Below are positions 23,901 to 34,400 of a stretch of DNA of 64,000 nucleotides, piece after piece. How positions within the stretch are numbered: the stretch's first letter is position 1; every line of letters starts with the position of its first letter. Position numbers and translations under genes: made by a program. The stretch covers positions 41,187,001 through 41,251,000 of the forward strand of contig JAYKKI010000007.1 of NCBI GenBank assembly GCA_039881145.1, given 5' to 3'. The DNA is from Druceiella hillmani. Taxonomy: Eukaryota > Arthropoda > Insecta > Lepidoptera > Hepialidae. The notes under the pieces were generated by a model. The model was not told where the DNA came from and did no database searches. It was given only the letters and a program-made list of their open reading frames with translations.

Positions 23901-24292
23901 ATACTAACAATTGAGTTATTCATATATTAAATACTTGGCAAAAAAGAAATAGCCTACAGAGTTAAAATGGCATACCATTTTGCAAAAACAATTCATGTGA
24001 GAATTTCTTTACATCAAATCATCGTGTCAACTTATTATAAACCATGTCTTATCCCATTTAAAACTATTCAAAACAACATTTAATATTATTCTTAATAAAA
24101 AAGAAAAACAGTGAACTAACTTTTTGGAAAGGGCACTTGTGCCAAGATGTCTATTAAGATAAATAAAAAATATATAAAACTTCATAGAAGCAAGAGTACA
24201 GTTGAGCTTGGTTTGAAGAGCTTCACTTATAAAATTAATGAATAAAAGGCAGACTTACGTTTTACTAAACAATTTAATATTGTACTACTCAT
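6282..24292 (-). CDS. Acads: Short-chain acyl-CoA dehydrogenase, mitochondrial (8 exons seen, C terminus missing)
   Basis: FAD-dependent enzyme of the first step of mitochondrial beta-oxidation, making trans-2-enoyl-CoA from short acyl-CoAs and passing electrons to ETF. Exons in transcription order: 24259-24292, 22867-23021, 19383-19641, 12600-12761, 12353-12419, 11156-11295, 8975-9066, 6282-6481. All have GT/AG borders and join in phase, giving about 369 residues against roughly 410 in the family. Residues 1-30 are basic and lack acidic residues, as in a mitochondrial presequence. Visible family motifs are YGGAGLD, SRGCASTGVI, GCFALSESGAGSDV (across exons 3 and 4), KLGIRGSSTCSI, GFKIAMAQLDQGRVGIAA and QILGGVG near the end. 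The AERHYR ending and the GIAQAALD segment resemble ACADS more than ACADSB. The exon with the catalytic glutamate (YEGTSEIQ region) is not visible and probably lies beyond the left edge. Introns carry one mariner of its own family, one mariner of the three-copy family, one piggyBac-like and one hAT element, all away from splice sites. Confidence 0.9.
6482..7421. other. Acads intron 7, right-hand part: no feature recognised
   Basis: AT-rich intronic sequence without a recognisable gene or repeat up to the mariner boundary at 7422. The left border is the exon 8 acceptor (CTTAACCAG). Confidence 0.5.
7422..8610 (+). mobile_element. Mariner-like element with TA duplications (second family)
   Basis: A 1189-bp Tc1/mariner element in an Acads intron. 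Both ends carry imperfect inverted repeats of about 28 bp: left TTTGGTTGGCAACTT then AAAAACCCACCA; right, in complement, TTAGGCTGGCTATTTATG then AACCCATCA. A TA target dinucleotide abuts each end (7420-7421 and 8611-8612). The plus strand holds a transposase pseudogene starting near 7580 (MENGSISK). Towards the 3' side the family motifs persist: a degraded second-aspartate segment (CSNPQ for the usual ARPH), LGWGTLLHPLYSLDLSPSNY, FRSLSNNLRDNKF, and the end segment PTHWQQILDTDCAYI. Stops and frameshifts are frequent and the DDD residues are partly lost (SPSNY for APSDY). It differs from the three-copy mariner family in ends and sequence. Confidence 0.9.
8611..8974. other. Intronic, nothing recognised
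   Basis: Between the mariner and exon 7. It contains only a short imperfect palindrome around 8640-8680 (TAGATCC/GGATCTA). Confidence 0.4.
8975..9066 (-). CDS. Acads: Acads exon 7
   Basis: Encodes GIAQAALDLALQHASTRIAF then GKPLTQMPSVQ, matching the family's R-x-x-FG-x-P-L segment. Acceptor TTCTGTAG, donor GTAATT; phase kept. Confidence 0.92.
9634..10283 (+). mobile_element. piggyBac-like element, 650 bp, TTAA-flanked
   Basis: Termini are inverted repeats CCGTTTGAGTGCC (9634) and GGCACTATAACGG (ending 10283), 11 of 13 positions matching. Each is directly flanked by TTAA (9630-9633 and 10284-10287), the duplication specific to piggyBac transposases. Subterminal sequence at 9650-9715 repeats a GCCAT(C/G)A...GCGCTCGC-like motif and is GC-rich, unlike the host intron. 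Inside is a 60-codon acidic ORF (9863-10045). A full transposase is absent, so this is a non-autonomous, internally deleted copy. It sits in the Acads intron between exons 6 and 7. Confidence 0.85.
9863..10045 (+). pseudogene. Acidic 60-aa ORF inside the piggyBac-like element
   Basis: Begins MSEYENNSKENDHCEESDSG and stays rich in Asp, Ser and Asn to its end at TGA. piggyBac transposases commonly start with a short, acidic, Ser/Asp-rich tail before the catalytic domain, so this is best read as the surviving N terminus of a deleted transposase. No catalytic Asp cluster or C-terminal Cys-rich domain follows. It could also be a chance frame in low-complexity sequence. Confidence 0.5.
10288..11155. 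other. Intronic, nothing recognised
   Basis: AT-rich intron between the piggyBac-like element and Acads exon 6. Reading frames of 70-78 codons here are AT-rich, lack family motifs and have no splice-linked partners. Confidence 0.45.
11156..11295 (-). CDS. Acads: Acads exon 6
   Basis: Encodes GSSTCSIFLDNVKVPKSSLI and GFKIAMAQLDQGRVGIAAHA, the junction of the beta domain and the C-terminal helical domain with a conserved GR-(I/V)-GIA segment. Acceptor ATTTTCAG, donor GTAATA. Confidence 0.92.
11296..12352. other. Acads intron 5, nothing recognised
   Basis: Intron of about 1.06 kb between exons 5 and 6. No mobile element ends, tandem repeats or conserved frames were seen. Confidence 0.5.
12353..12419 (-). 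CDS. Acads: Acads exon 5 (67 bp)
   Basis: Small exon encoding FILPIDTPGVTRGRNVGKLG. Acceptor TTTTTCAG, donor GTAAAA. It joins in phase on both sides; too short to be seen as a stand-alone reading frame. Confidence 0.9.
12600..12761 (-). CDS. Acads: Acads exon 4
   Basis: Continues the acyl-CoA dehydrogenase signature (AGSDVANTQTS) and the beta-domain NGEKSYVTSAIEG segment. Acceptor TTACGCAG, donor GTATGT. The last base plus exon 5 makes a Cys codon (GIS-C-FILP). Confidence 0.93.
12762..14835. other. Acads intron 3, left part
   Basis: AT-rich intron. The only structure noted is a two-copy direct repeat of GTTTAACATAGGTGG at about 13367 and 13377-13391. No coding frame with recognisable similarity. 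Confidence 0.45.
14836..14919. repeat. (TA)n microsatellite
   Basis: TA tract of about 84 bp with two interruptions (TATACATA). The overlapping Tyr-Ile frames are artefacts. Confidence 0.95.
15041..15077. repeat. Fragment shared with the hAT element
   Basis: About 37 bp starting GGTGCACTAACCATGCTATC and ending AATTAGTACTTAA. It matches 17435-17471, inside the hAT element, at all but two or three positions. This suggests a dispersed relative or fragment of the same transposon 2.3 kb away in the same intron. Confidence 0.65.
15127..15202. repeat. Imperfect inverted repeat, about 31-bp arms
   Basis: The left arm includes GCTGCTGAATC and the right arm GATTCAGCAGTTG, with matching outer bases (ACAATGCA / TGCGTTGT). 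The loop is about 14 bp. It lies next to the hAT-related fragment and could be part of the same decayed transposon. Confidence 0.6.
16056..17273 (-). mobile_element. Mariner element, copy B, with internal tandem amplification
   Basis: Same family as 3571 and 28922. A TA at 16054-16055 precedes the left end. The terminal repeat core AGGTCCAAAAGTC occurs at 16060-16072 and as its complement GACTTTTGGACCT at 17258-17270. The minus-strand transposase fragment at 16201-16440 shows the second and third catalytic regions (SQDNVPVHKSKVAMDTI, FYPPYSPDHDLYLFPNL). Another fragment (16830-17042) matches the N-terminal helix-turn-helix part (MVYMWHGLLKQGQDSI, EDDHRPVRLIEATTSDIE). The reading frame between them is broken by an 80-bp repeat array. 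Inactive. Confidence 0.87.
16381..16686. repeat. 80-bp tandem repeat, 3.8 copies, inside mariner copy B
   Basis: Units start at exactly 16381, 16461, 16541 and 16621 (each TTTCAGTT(T/A)A...). They end with ATAGTCACCTTGAAAGCCTT-like junctions and differ by only a few substitutions. The period of 80 is not a multiple of three, so the amplification breaks the transposase frame. The fourth unit runs into the unique mariner sequence after ATAGTCGATC. Confidence 0.95.
17310..19173 (+). mobile_element. hAT-family DNA transposon, 1864 bp, decayed
   Basis: Ends: TAGTGTTGCAACGAATA at 17310 and, in complement at 19173, TAGATTTGCAACGGATA (14 of 17 identical), both starting TAG as hAT ends do. Flanks TTTTTTAA (17302-17309) and CTTTTTAA (19174-19181) form an 8-bp target duplication with one mismatch, the length expected for hAT. 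Subterminal regions are rich in ATTCGGCC/CGAATA motifs. The plus strand holds a broken transposase (separate entry). It lies in Acads intron 3, between the exon at 12600 and the exon at 19383. Confidence 0.92.
17708..19008 (+). pseudogene. hAT transposase pseudogene (BED finger to dimerisation domain)
   Basis: From 17708 the frame reads MVRKLKSSVQIYFEEL, resembling a BED zinc-finger start whose cysteine/histidine ligands are mostly gone. At 18505-18714 it reads CFLHTLQLVVKDSL and DITTRWNSTFYMLQRL; TRWNST.YML.RL is a hallmark of hAT transposases. The frame then shifts. At about 18740 it reads SKHLTIAQWELVDQVLNHLG, and at 18830-18960 SDLDRYLSMKPLKRNDNPFN followed by WWTEN, as in the C-terminal hAT dimerisation domain. 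Several frameshifts and stops make it non-functional. Confidence 0.88.
19383..19641 (-). CDS. Acads: Acads exon 3
   Basis: Encodes KKLASLGLMGAMVEQQYGG through GCFALSES, the end of the N-terminal helical domain and the start of the beta domain. Acceptor TTTCATAG, donor GTAGGT; 259 bp ending one base into a Gly codon. Confidence 0.93.
19642..22866. other. Acads intron 2 (3.2 kb), nothing recognised
   Basis: Long AT-rich intron without mobile element ends, coding frames or obvious tandem repeats. A short near-duplicate (TTTACTTTTTTATA(T/C)ATTTC) occurs around 21485 and 21523. Confidence 0.5.
22867..23021 (-). CDS. Acads: Acads exon 2
   Basis: Completes the basic presequence (GGIIKRCFNHRLNS) and begins the mature enzyme with the N-terminal helices (EIQELCKKFAEEELKPIA). 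Acceptor ATTACCCAG, donor CAT then GTAAGT; ends in phase 0. Confidence 0.88.
23022..24258. other. Acads intron 1, nothing recognised
   Basis: Intron of 1.24 kb between the presequence exon and exon 2. AT-rich, with no recognised feature. Confidence 0.5.
24259..24292 (-). CDS. Acads: Acads exon 1 (start codon, presequence)
   Basis: ATG at 24290-24292 begins MSSTILNCLVK. The donor reads C then GTAAGT, so the exon ends one base into an Arg codon completed by exon 2. This is the only nearby start that joins in phase. Confidence 0.8.
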
Positions 24293-25145
24293 GGCTACTA
24301 AGATTATCAACTGATCTTCATAATATCTGTAGGCTAAAAAATATTTTATGAGTCGCGATGTCCAATCTAAACCTTGATCATGATTTTATTATATTGAAAT
24401 GATAACGTATTCACACATACTTTTACATTTTTGTAACTGTTTTATAAAACTGACAAGTTTTCTGTCATTGATAATTTATACATTACATGATAGTGAACTA
24501 TTTACTATAGCATAGAAAAATTGTTTATTTTCGACAATGACATTTATATTCAAAGACAAATATTTGTGTTTATTTATGCCATTCCCATCAAATTGACGTA
24601 ACTGATTATCATTTCACAAGTATATAACTCAGGATATAACTTTTTATTTATAGGTATTAAAATATATAAAACTATTTCGACACAGTCGACTCCGTAATAA
24701 TAACATTTGGCTATTATTAATGAAATTTATTTATATTTGCAAATTCTTTCAAATATTTTTTTATACCCATTCAAAAATTAAAAATATATTTTGCTATCGA
24801 AATAGTATTTTTATGAAAGGTTTTATTTCTTCATTGTTGATCATAAGCAATGAAAAAAAAATTAGGTTTCATGGTTTCTCGAAACAATATATTTTTCACA
24901 AGTATTTTTCATCAACCCTTATCTGTCAGCGGTACTAACAAAACGTCATGTCAAAAACTTATTTTCTATAATGTTATTATTTCTGTGATTTACATAAATT
25001 TAGAATCGACACAACTAGAGAACTAGGTATATTTAATTAATATCATATTTTGTAACGTTAGTCAATCTTTACAGTAATTAAATATATTAATTTTAGTGAA
25101 ATAAACGGGTCCAATTGACTTCAGATTGTTTTTCAGACTACGAAA
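24293..25145. promoter_or_regulatory. Shared divergent promoter region of Acads and Vps18
   Basis: The start codons of Acads (minus) and Vps18 (plus) are 853 bp apart and face away from each other, so both promoters must lie here unless non-coding 5' exons exist. I see no TATA box or other element that I would place with confidence. The sequence is AT-rich and not a CpG island. The 72-codon frame at 24720 has no recognisable similarity. Confidence 0.55.
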
Positions 25146-25404
25146 ATGGCATCAATATTTGATCAGTATGAACAGGCTTCACAGCGTTCTAAAAATACGA
25201 ATCCAGTGAACACACCACTCACCAACTCGGGTTATATTAGCATGCAACTAGAAGACGATGCTCCCATGTTTTCCAAACAAAAGATGCATTTTGTCCCATC
25301 GGACGTTATAACGCACGTCGCCGTTTCCAGTGATTACCTAGTATTAGCAATGGCAAATAATAAATTATTCACAATGGATCTTTCTAATCCTAGTAAATAT
25401 GAAG
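25146..25404 (+). CDS. Vps18: Vps18 exon 1
   Basis: Start codon at 25146 (MASIFDQYEQASQ). It encodes the first propeller strands (VITHVAVSSDYLVLAM, NKLFTMDL). Donor GAAG then GTAATT; ends one base into a Glu codon. Confidence 0.93.
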
Positions 25405-28400
25405 GTAATTATTTAATATATATTCTTCGCCGCAATGTGAAGTAGACAAAAGAGCCAGTATGGCATTGTTCCTCCTTTGCTAAGATAAATAATTTATTTT
25501 AAACATACATCAAGATAGTTGTCACTGCCTCATATAGTACTCATAGTTTGGTGGTATAAAAAGAGCTGACAAGAATATTACTAATGACAAAATTAAATAA
25601 CAGTACTTAAAATAAAGGTAATTTTTAATTATATAAAATGAAGCCCGAAACTTTATTTCTTGGAAATAACTGCTTGTGAAACTATCTTCATCCATTTATG
25701 TATTGTATATTATGTAATGGATGCAAGAGCTAAGTATAATAAATGTACCCCAAAAACGTAGTAATTAAATTTTAATAAATTTACTAATTGCTTGTATATT
25801 TATTATATATTAGAATTGTACCCATATTATGAAGAGCATTCAATAGTTTTCGTTATTGACACAATAAACTATGAATTTGAGAAGAACTTCTGTATAGCCC
25901 TCACTTGGTCTTCAGTGATTGAAGTGACCTATTTTGAAACTTAAGACTTATGGAAACCAAATTTCCTATGATGAAGGATTAAAGTCATAGAAATAAATGC
26001 CTATTTTTCAGTCAAGAAATAAAGGCCCATTTTTCATACAAAGTCAATCATATTTTTTCTAGTTGAAAAACTTATCACTCTGTATAATAAATATTGGTGT
26101 TACACAGAATAATAAAAGTAAATAAGTATATTTTTCCTTCCGATACTGAGAGCTTGTTGAACACCTCATAAATATATATGTGTATCTCTTTCCAATTTCA
26201 ACTCAAAAATACCTAATAGATCATCACTATTCAGTGAAAATGTTGGAAATTTACGTGGAAAATATTATTTTTTGGATAGCACAGTAAAAGAAAAATGTAG
26301 AGGTACATACATATATTAACAGATATCGCTTATATAATCTTAAATGAGAGGCACTTAAAATTATAATGCTTTAGTCATATCGAAATAGTAAGCAAATTAA
26401 TTAATGGAATACCGACACTTTGTAAACTATTATTATTTATTTAAATAATTAATCTTACTTTTCAGAAATACATTTTGGTAAATACATGCAGGCAAACACA
26501 AAACTGAGTGCAATTTTTCTTGATCCATTGGGCTTCCATATTCTATTGTCATTTTCGGCACGTACCAAAGATGCTTACCCTGAACTCATGTATTTGCACA
26601 GAAAATCAACAAAACTAAAGCCTGTGAGCAAATCCAAAAATTATGAAGTAACTGAAGTTGGATGGAATTTTGAAAATCGTTCAGAGAGTACCACAGGGCC
26701 CATCTTGCTCGGGACATCCCATGGCTTAATTTTGGAAACTGAGATAGGACCAGACAGTGATAAAATGTTTCAAACCGGCATCGAACAATATTGGCGTCAG
26801 GTAAATAATTCACATGATTTACTATTAATTAAATTGTTAAATAGAATCTGTTGAATTCTTTTAATGTTGTCACTTTCCACTTCTATTACAAGCTGCCTAA
26901 TTACTTACCACTCTATGGAGGAAAAGAAATTGAAGGACTGGTAACAAAATTATTATCATATTAATTAAAAATTTTATCCCATAGTTTTGAGCACACAATA
27001 TTATTTAGAGGATATTTATTGCATATTTGATTCAGTAGAAAAAATAGGACCGCTTATGTTTTATAATACCATATAAATTGTAATAAAGCTTATAGTATTA
27101 TACCTACTTTTACGTAAAACGGCAGTGCTCGCGCTATGTCGACAAAGTAATGTATAACTCTGAAAGTATTAATTTTATTGTATTACCTAGATAGAGAATA
27201 AATTTAGTTACAACATAATTATAAAGAATTTGTACCTTGCGTTTGTAGTTGCGTGTGTGAAAAATAATGACCATGAGGAAAAAAATTCCCGGTTTCGGTA
27301 AGAAAAATGGCTTATAAAGGAAAAGTTTTTATAATAAGCAATTTTTCTTATTATCATAAAAAAGTATAAACAGTAATAATATTATAAATAAAAAAGTCAC
27401 TTATTCTAATAATCTATTTTATCATTAAGTTTTTGCTGAGCCACTTCAGTTCTGTTCACTATAGACAACTATACTCCATATGGTGACTATATATCAGATG
27501 AATTCATCGCCATTTGTTTTGTTATTTCGTTTTCTTTATTATAATATGTAATTGTTTATATTTTTATCTCATTTTAACTAAAATATATAGGTACTTTTGA
27601 ACAGTGTAAATGCTTTTGAACAATGCATTGCTTATATACTAAATATATATTTTTGAACAGTGCAAGTACTTTTGAACAGTTGCGTTGCTTATAACCAAAG
27701 CGTGCGCTCATGCACAACTTCTGTAGCTGCGAAGTATAATTTTATTCCCATCTTGGTCAATAAGTTGTGAGCACTGTAAAATGTAAATGACCAAATTTTC
27801 ATCATAGAGAATTTTTCATGTTTAATTATTTTAAGATTTGGGTAACTTCTAGGAATGAGAATTTTACCTTCAGTATGCACAATTAAATCATATTATGCAG
27901 GAAAGTAATGTCATCCTACATACTTCTACTTAAACGTTTTGTGTTACTAATTGTAACTTGTAAAGCAGTGGACACATTTTGGCTAAAATTTGCTAGATTG
28001 TGATGTGAAAATGCAGTTTGGTTAATAATCTATATAACACAGTTTTATTCCTTCTCAACAGGTATTTGACATAGGCAAAGGCACTGAAACGCCTATAACT
28101 GGAGTCCAATTTCATAGGATACAATTTTCAAGCAAATACTTTGTGATTGTTACAACACCAAAGAGATTATATCAATTTATAGGCTATGCTAATATAGAAG
28201 ACAAGCCTATGTTACAATCGATATTCAACTCATATTTGAATGTACCCGAAACAGGCTTCCAGGACATTCCCTCTACATTGAAGTATTCCAAATTGCAGCT
28301 GTTTTATGATAAGGATTTAAAGACACCAAAAACTTTTGCATGGTTGACAGGACCAGGCATATTTTATGGCAAGGTATGCACTATTTAATTTTAATAAGAT

Positions 28401-31400
28401 GTTGCCAGTTTAAAACTGAAAAACGTAATTAATTAAATATGTTCATTGTCTAATAAACCCTTATTTAAAATGTATATTCAAGATAAAAATTTAAAATTTT
28501 TCTTCATCAACAATATTTGTTTAATCAAAATATAATTTTTTTAATACAAAATATGAATTTTTCAATGTAAAGTGGATAACTGGTCATTTTGGAAGAATGC
28601 TAATGAATCATCAAGGGTTGTGTAAGTTTAAGATCTTTCTTTTCTTATGCACCATGAAATTGTGAAAGGAATTTGGTGTCAGAATAATAGTTCCTTTACT
28701 AGTAAGAGCTGCAGAACTCAATGGATAGAATGGTTGGGAAAGTAAAATGGAATAATTCAATAAAGGTAATATAATTTCAATGAGTTTTTACAATAATAAT
28801 TTTGATAGTGAAGGAAGGTGTAGAAAATAAGCAAACATGATCATGAAAAAAAATAAAAATATGATAGGGAAGTATACCAGTAAAAAAAAACTTATGAAAA
28901 TTTTGTTAACATCAATAGGTATGAGAGGAAGTCAAATGTCTGCGGAACAGAAGGGTTGCGAATTCTAACTATTTTTCTTTTTTATTATAATCTGCCTTAA
29001 GCTCAATATTAATTTTTCTGAACCATCAAAAAAATATTTTTTGTATTTGCCCTGAAAATGAGCTGAAATTCACTTCTCTGTCGTCCTTAAATTTTTTTCC
29101 TCAGAGCTCTTTTTTCAGGTTTGGGAACAAGTAAAAATCACTGGGAGCTAGGTTGAGGCTATAGGGTGGATGAATCAGAGACTCGAAGCAGAATTTGTCA
29201 ACAGCATCCCTCACAACTATGCTTTTGTGAACTGGAGCTGTCTTGCAAAAGCAACACACCCCTGGTCCGTTTTTCATACTTCTTTCCCTTGATAGCTTCG
29301 CTCACTTTATCCACTATAGTAGTGCAGTACTCTCCAATGATAGTGGTACCTTTTTATAGTCGATCAATAAAATGCTTTCACAATCTCAAAAAACAGTTGC
29401 CATCAATTTTCCAGCTGATTCCGAGACCTTCAACTTCTTAGGTGGTGGAAAGCCCATTTTGTACCATTGCGTCAACTTTTACTCAAAGTGATGAACCCAA
29501 GTTTCATATCCAGTCACAATTCTTTCCAAAATCAACATAATTTTGTCAGCACATAGCTTCAAAAACTCCTCAGAGGACTCGGCTTGTTGTTGCTTTTGCG
29601 TCGACGTAAGCATTCTTGGGACCCATCTTACACAAACTTCAGCCATGCCAAGATGGTCGTGTAGACTCATTTAAATTATTGTATCTGATACATAGAAAAA
29701 AAATTATTGGAGACAAATGATTGTATCTGATACGTAGTCGTATTGAATTGAGTCTCGACCTTTTTTAAATAAACCATGGTTTTACCAGAGCAATGTACCA
29801 TCTGACCATAATGAGTGCATTATGCAAGTACCATCTCACCATAATGAGTCCATTATGGTTTGAGGAGTTTTTCCTTGCTTGGTGAGGAATTTAATCACAG
29901 CGCATAGTACGATTTGCTCCATGTTCGCAGTCCACTTCCACATTTACTTCTTCAAGGGACGATTATTCATTAACAAATGACATTTGAGACTTGACATTTG
30001 ACTTATATAACTCTAATGAGTTCCTAATTAGCAGGATACCAAGAAAGAATGTGTCCACCCCCTCCCTTCACCTTCATTCTGCGAACTTTTGGACCTCCCC
30101 TCATGGCATGTATAAACAACAAAGATTTGAAGAAATGAAATGAGAATGACATAAGGTAGTGCCTGAAAGACTGTGAAAAATATGAAACTGATCTTCTAAA
30201 AGAGAAAATAATGAAAAGTATTAATAACAGGCAAGAATATGTGAGGATCTATCACATGTGTGAGAGTCGCACAATGGTATTCTAACATCTCTGCTTGTTT
30301 CGTTCTAACTGTTAAATGCCGGTGTCTGTATAATATAGATAGTTTGATAGAATTTGCTTTATTATATATAGGCCAAAATGGTAGGTGGATTGTTTTATAT
30401 AACAGATTGTTAAAATGGCTTGACATCAAAGCGACCAGCTTACTTTTAATATGAGCATGACCTGAAATAGTTTTTGACTCATTAACGAAATTCAGTTAAT
30501 AATCAAGAATGTTAAGAAATAATAAAGGATTGACTAAAACTTGGCAGTTATCACATCTAACTTTACAATTAACCTATCTCGAAAATTTATATCAAAATGT
30601 TTTTTCTTTTCTAATAATTGTTTAATATATGTACATATATCATCTATTGCAACATTTTAAAATTAAATCAATTTTACTAAGCTCCTTTTTGTGGTAACTA
30701 GTCAAGTCGAAAATACTAAGATGTCTACTTTTATTAATGTGTTTAAGTATAAAACGCACATAACTTTGGTACGTTCTAAAAATATGTACATTTTGTATTA
30801 TATTTGATCTCTTGTAACAACTTGCACCTTTTATATGTGTTATTCATTAAAAGTTTTCATGTTTTTCCATAGTTGGATCCGACTAGTCAGGAAAACTCAA
30901 ACTCACTCTTCACCGAAAGTGAACTCATCAACTATCCTCCATTAAAGAATTCAAATGAATCTGACCTCGCACCACTATCGTTTGTGCTTACAGAGTTTCA
31001 CGCTTTAATTCTATACACAGATCATGTGAAAGCTATTTCACTCTTGAATAAAGAAGTTGTTTATGAAGATTATTACTCGGAGGCACACGGCACACTAAAA
31101 AACATTGTGAAAGATCCGGTCAAACAGTCAGTTTGGGCTGTGACTGATAAGGGTATTTTTAAGTATAAAATTATTAGAGAAGATCGGTATGTCTGGCAAA
31201 TATACTGTGAAAAGGAGATGTTTGATCTTGCCAAACAATACTGTGGTGATAATCCAGCTCATATAGACAGTATCAATGTAAAGCAAGCAGAATTGTTGTT
31301 CAAACAGGGCGACTTTGAGAAAAGTGCTTCGACCTTTGCCGATACACAAAGTGGTTTTGAAGGCATATGTTTGAAATTTCTACAAGCTGATAAAATAGAT

Positions 31401-34400
31401 GCTTTAAAGATTTATCTTATGAAACGTTTACAAGGCTTGGGTAATGATGAGAAAACCTTAATCACTATGATTGTTGTTTGGATTGTGGAGTTGTTTCTGT
31501 CGCAGCTGGCTGTCATGCGTCGGTGCGATGAAGAGAATACCGTCCGATACAAAAATATGCAGAGCGAGTTCGATACATTCCTAAATTTAGATAAAGTAAA
31601 AAAATGTGTTAAAGGAATCAAACATGTAATGTATGATTTAATGTCTTCACACGGTGATCAGCATAATCTAATGAAGTTAACTGATCTCAATGAAGATTAT
31701 GAGAATGTTATTTCACAAAATATTTATAAAAAAAACTATTTAGCAGCATTGGATACGCTGAAGGACCATTGTAAACCAGATATGTATTATCAATTTTGCC
31801 CTGTTTTATTACAAGAAATACCGAAAAATACTGTCAATGTACTTATATGGAAAGGAAGGGTTTTGAGTCCCACAAAGCTTTTACCTGGTCTGATATCCTG
31901 TGATAATGATGAGGCGCACGCCAATGAGATTATAAGATATTTAGAACATTGTGTGCAATCATTAGGATGTAAGGATAGGGCTATACATAACTACCTCGTG
32001 TCGCTATATGCTGAGCATAGAAATGATGCTCTTATGCGTTATTTGGCAAGACAAGGACAAGATTTGGCAGTTATTAATTTTGATGTTCATTATGCTTTAA
32101 GGTATATTATTTTCCATATATTTTTTTAATACAAAACATTAAAGTACATAGAATTGTTTGAATATGCACTATATTCAGTGCAATTCGTAATTTTTCTAAT
32201 ATTTGCAGTAATCAAATTGCGACGAAAAAGTTAAAAGGTCTTCCTTTTTAACATTTTATCTTATATTTAAATGATTCTTAAATAAAATAAATTATGTAAC
32301 TCTGTTAACTGTACTATAATGCAAGTCTATATTCTTTTTAGTTTTAATATTTGCATAAGTGCATGTACATGAATGTGCAAATTAACTTGTCAGTTAATAA
32401 TGTTGCTGCAAGTATACATATTATCATTCGACAATGTTTTAATAAAATGTGATTGTTCACAAATTTTTTCAGAGACTTGTACCTCAACAAGGGAAAAGAA
32501 AACCTTTATGTGATCACATTTTTGTCTGCCCATTAATATTTCTGTCATAATTTATTTTCTGTGTGCTAAAAAGTGTTTTCTAGCTGAAATTTTATTAACA
32601 TACATACATTCTAAAAGAATCTAAAAATAGATTTCTGTAATTTTTGGGAGGTCAAGTTAGACACGATGAAAACGTTTTTTGCAATCATAAACAATATTTT
32701 TTTCATTTATATGAGGTGTTGTTTGGAGGGGCTTCTTCTACAGAATTTTTAATAGAGCTATTTAATCAAATGCTCGAAAATAAAGTATATCAAGTAACAT
32801 AGAATATTCACTTACAGATTATGCCAGGAGAAACAACTGACAGAAGCATGTGTCAAACTATCTGCATTACTAGGACTATGGGAATCGGCAATCGATATGG
32901 CTATAACGGTTAATTTGAATTTGGCCAAGAGTATCGCCAATATGATCGAAGATGATTTTGAGTTAAAGAAAAAATTGTGGCTAAAAATAGGTATTATGAA
33001 TTCATCATTCAACATATTATAAATTTTCTTCATAATTTCTCTATCAAATAACTAGTGCTAGGTTTGGAATTTTAGGATTTCAATTGTGTAATGATCATAT
33101 TTAACAATCTCGTTAGTAGTGGTTGGAGAAAATATAGAAATTAATTGTTAAAGTTTTTAATTAAAAATTTATTAATACTGTTTGCACATGTTTCGGGTGG
33201 CTTTTTTGCCTGTTTAAATTAGGTTAACTACATTTATAGCATGGTGAGATTTGACAATGTGCGCGAATGGTTATATTTACATGTGTTGATTTTGGTTTTA
33301 TTTTTATTATTCACAGCTCAGCATGAATTGAATAAAAATCAAGATGTGAAGAAAGCGATGGAGTTCCTTAAAGAATGTGATTTGATAAAGATTGAGGACC
33401 TATTACCTTTCTTTTCTGACGTGGTCACAATTGATCACTTTCGTGATCCTATATGTCAATCTTTACAGGTGAGCAAAGATTTTAAAAATTATACGTGACA
33501 AATTGGATAATTAAAAATATTTATTTTTTTTTATTTATTATATGCAAAATTTTTTGGGGTAATCTTTTAAATAATATTTTCATATAACATTATATTTTAA
33601 TGTGCGAGATAAGTATATCTCACACATTCAAATATAATGAAAAGGTTGTCCGCATCATCTGAAATCTTTGGGAAAACTTGTTGAAATTATTGTATCCTAT
33701 TTTTGTTTTAATCAAACTTTCATTCAAATTGGTAAATGTTTATTTCATACCAATTTTATAACAACGAATATATGATAAACAAGTTAATGCCATTAGTATT
33801 ATAGCAGCAATATGTGGCTGGAAAAAAAAATGAATTTTTGTCTGTTGACAGAATTTATTCTAATTTCAAAAACCTGCAGGCAGTAGGTTTTGAATTTATT
33901 CTAATTTCAAAAACCTATAGACTCACCAAACAGGTTGATATTTATATTAATGTCTTAGTTGCAATGTTTTCTGGAAATGATAAACATATTATACAACAAC
34001 TTTATATTATTGCTTAGGAATACAACCAACAAATAGAAGATCTTAAAATAGAAACGGAAGAAGCGACACGTTCTGCAGAACAGGTAAATATATTTTAATA
34101 CAAGAAGGTGTTATTATTTAAAATGTAGATAACCTTATTGTAGATCTGCTAATTTCTTGGTAGATGTATGCTTATATTTGTAATGAAATATCCAATTAAC
34201 ATATTAAATTCACTGTCGTACAGCTTAATGTCTAAATACATAACATTATTTTAGAGTGTATGGATAATGAGCAATAATGGTTTAAGGGAAGAGAGTTGAC
34301 AACATTATAATAAAAAAAAATGTTGTCATATTTATTGCTAATTATTAAAGATTATCTGTTAAGATTCAATTTCTGTTGCAAATACAGGCCATAGAAGTTT

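Noticed and set aside
30873..32129. Independent 418-aa gene
   Set aside because: It is Vps18 exon 4. The apparent start is TTG right after a splice acceptor and the last codons run into the intron.
33241..33498. 85-codon frame with its own ATG
   Set aside because: Its C-terminal half is Vps18 exon 6; the upstream part is intron ending in a good TTCACAG acceptor.
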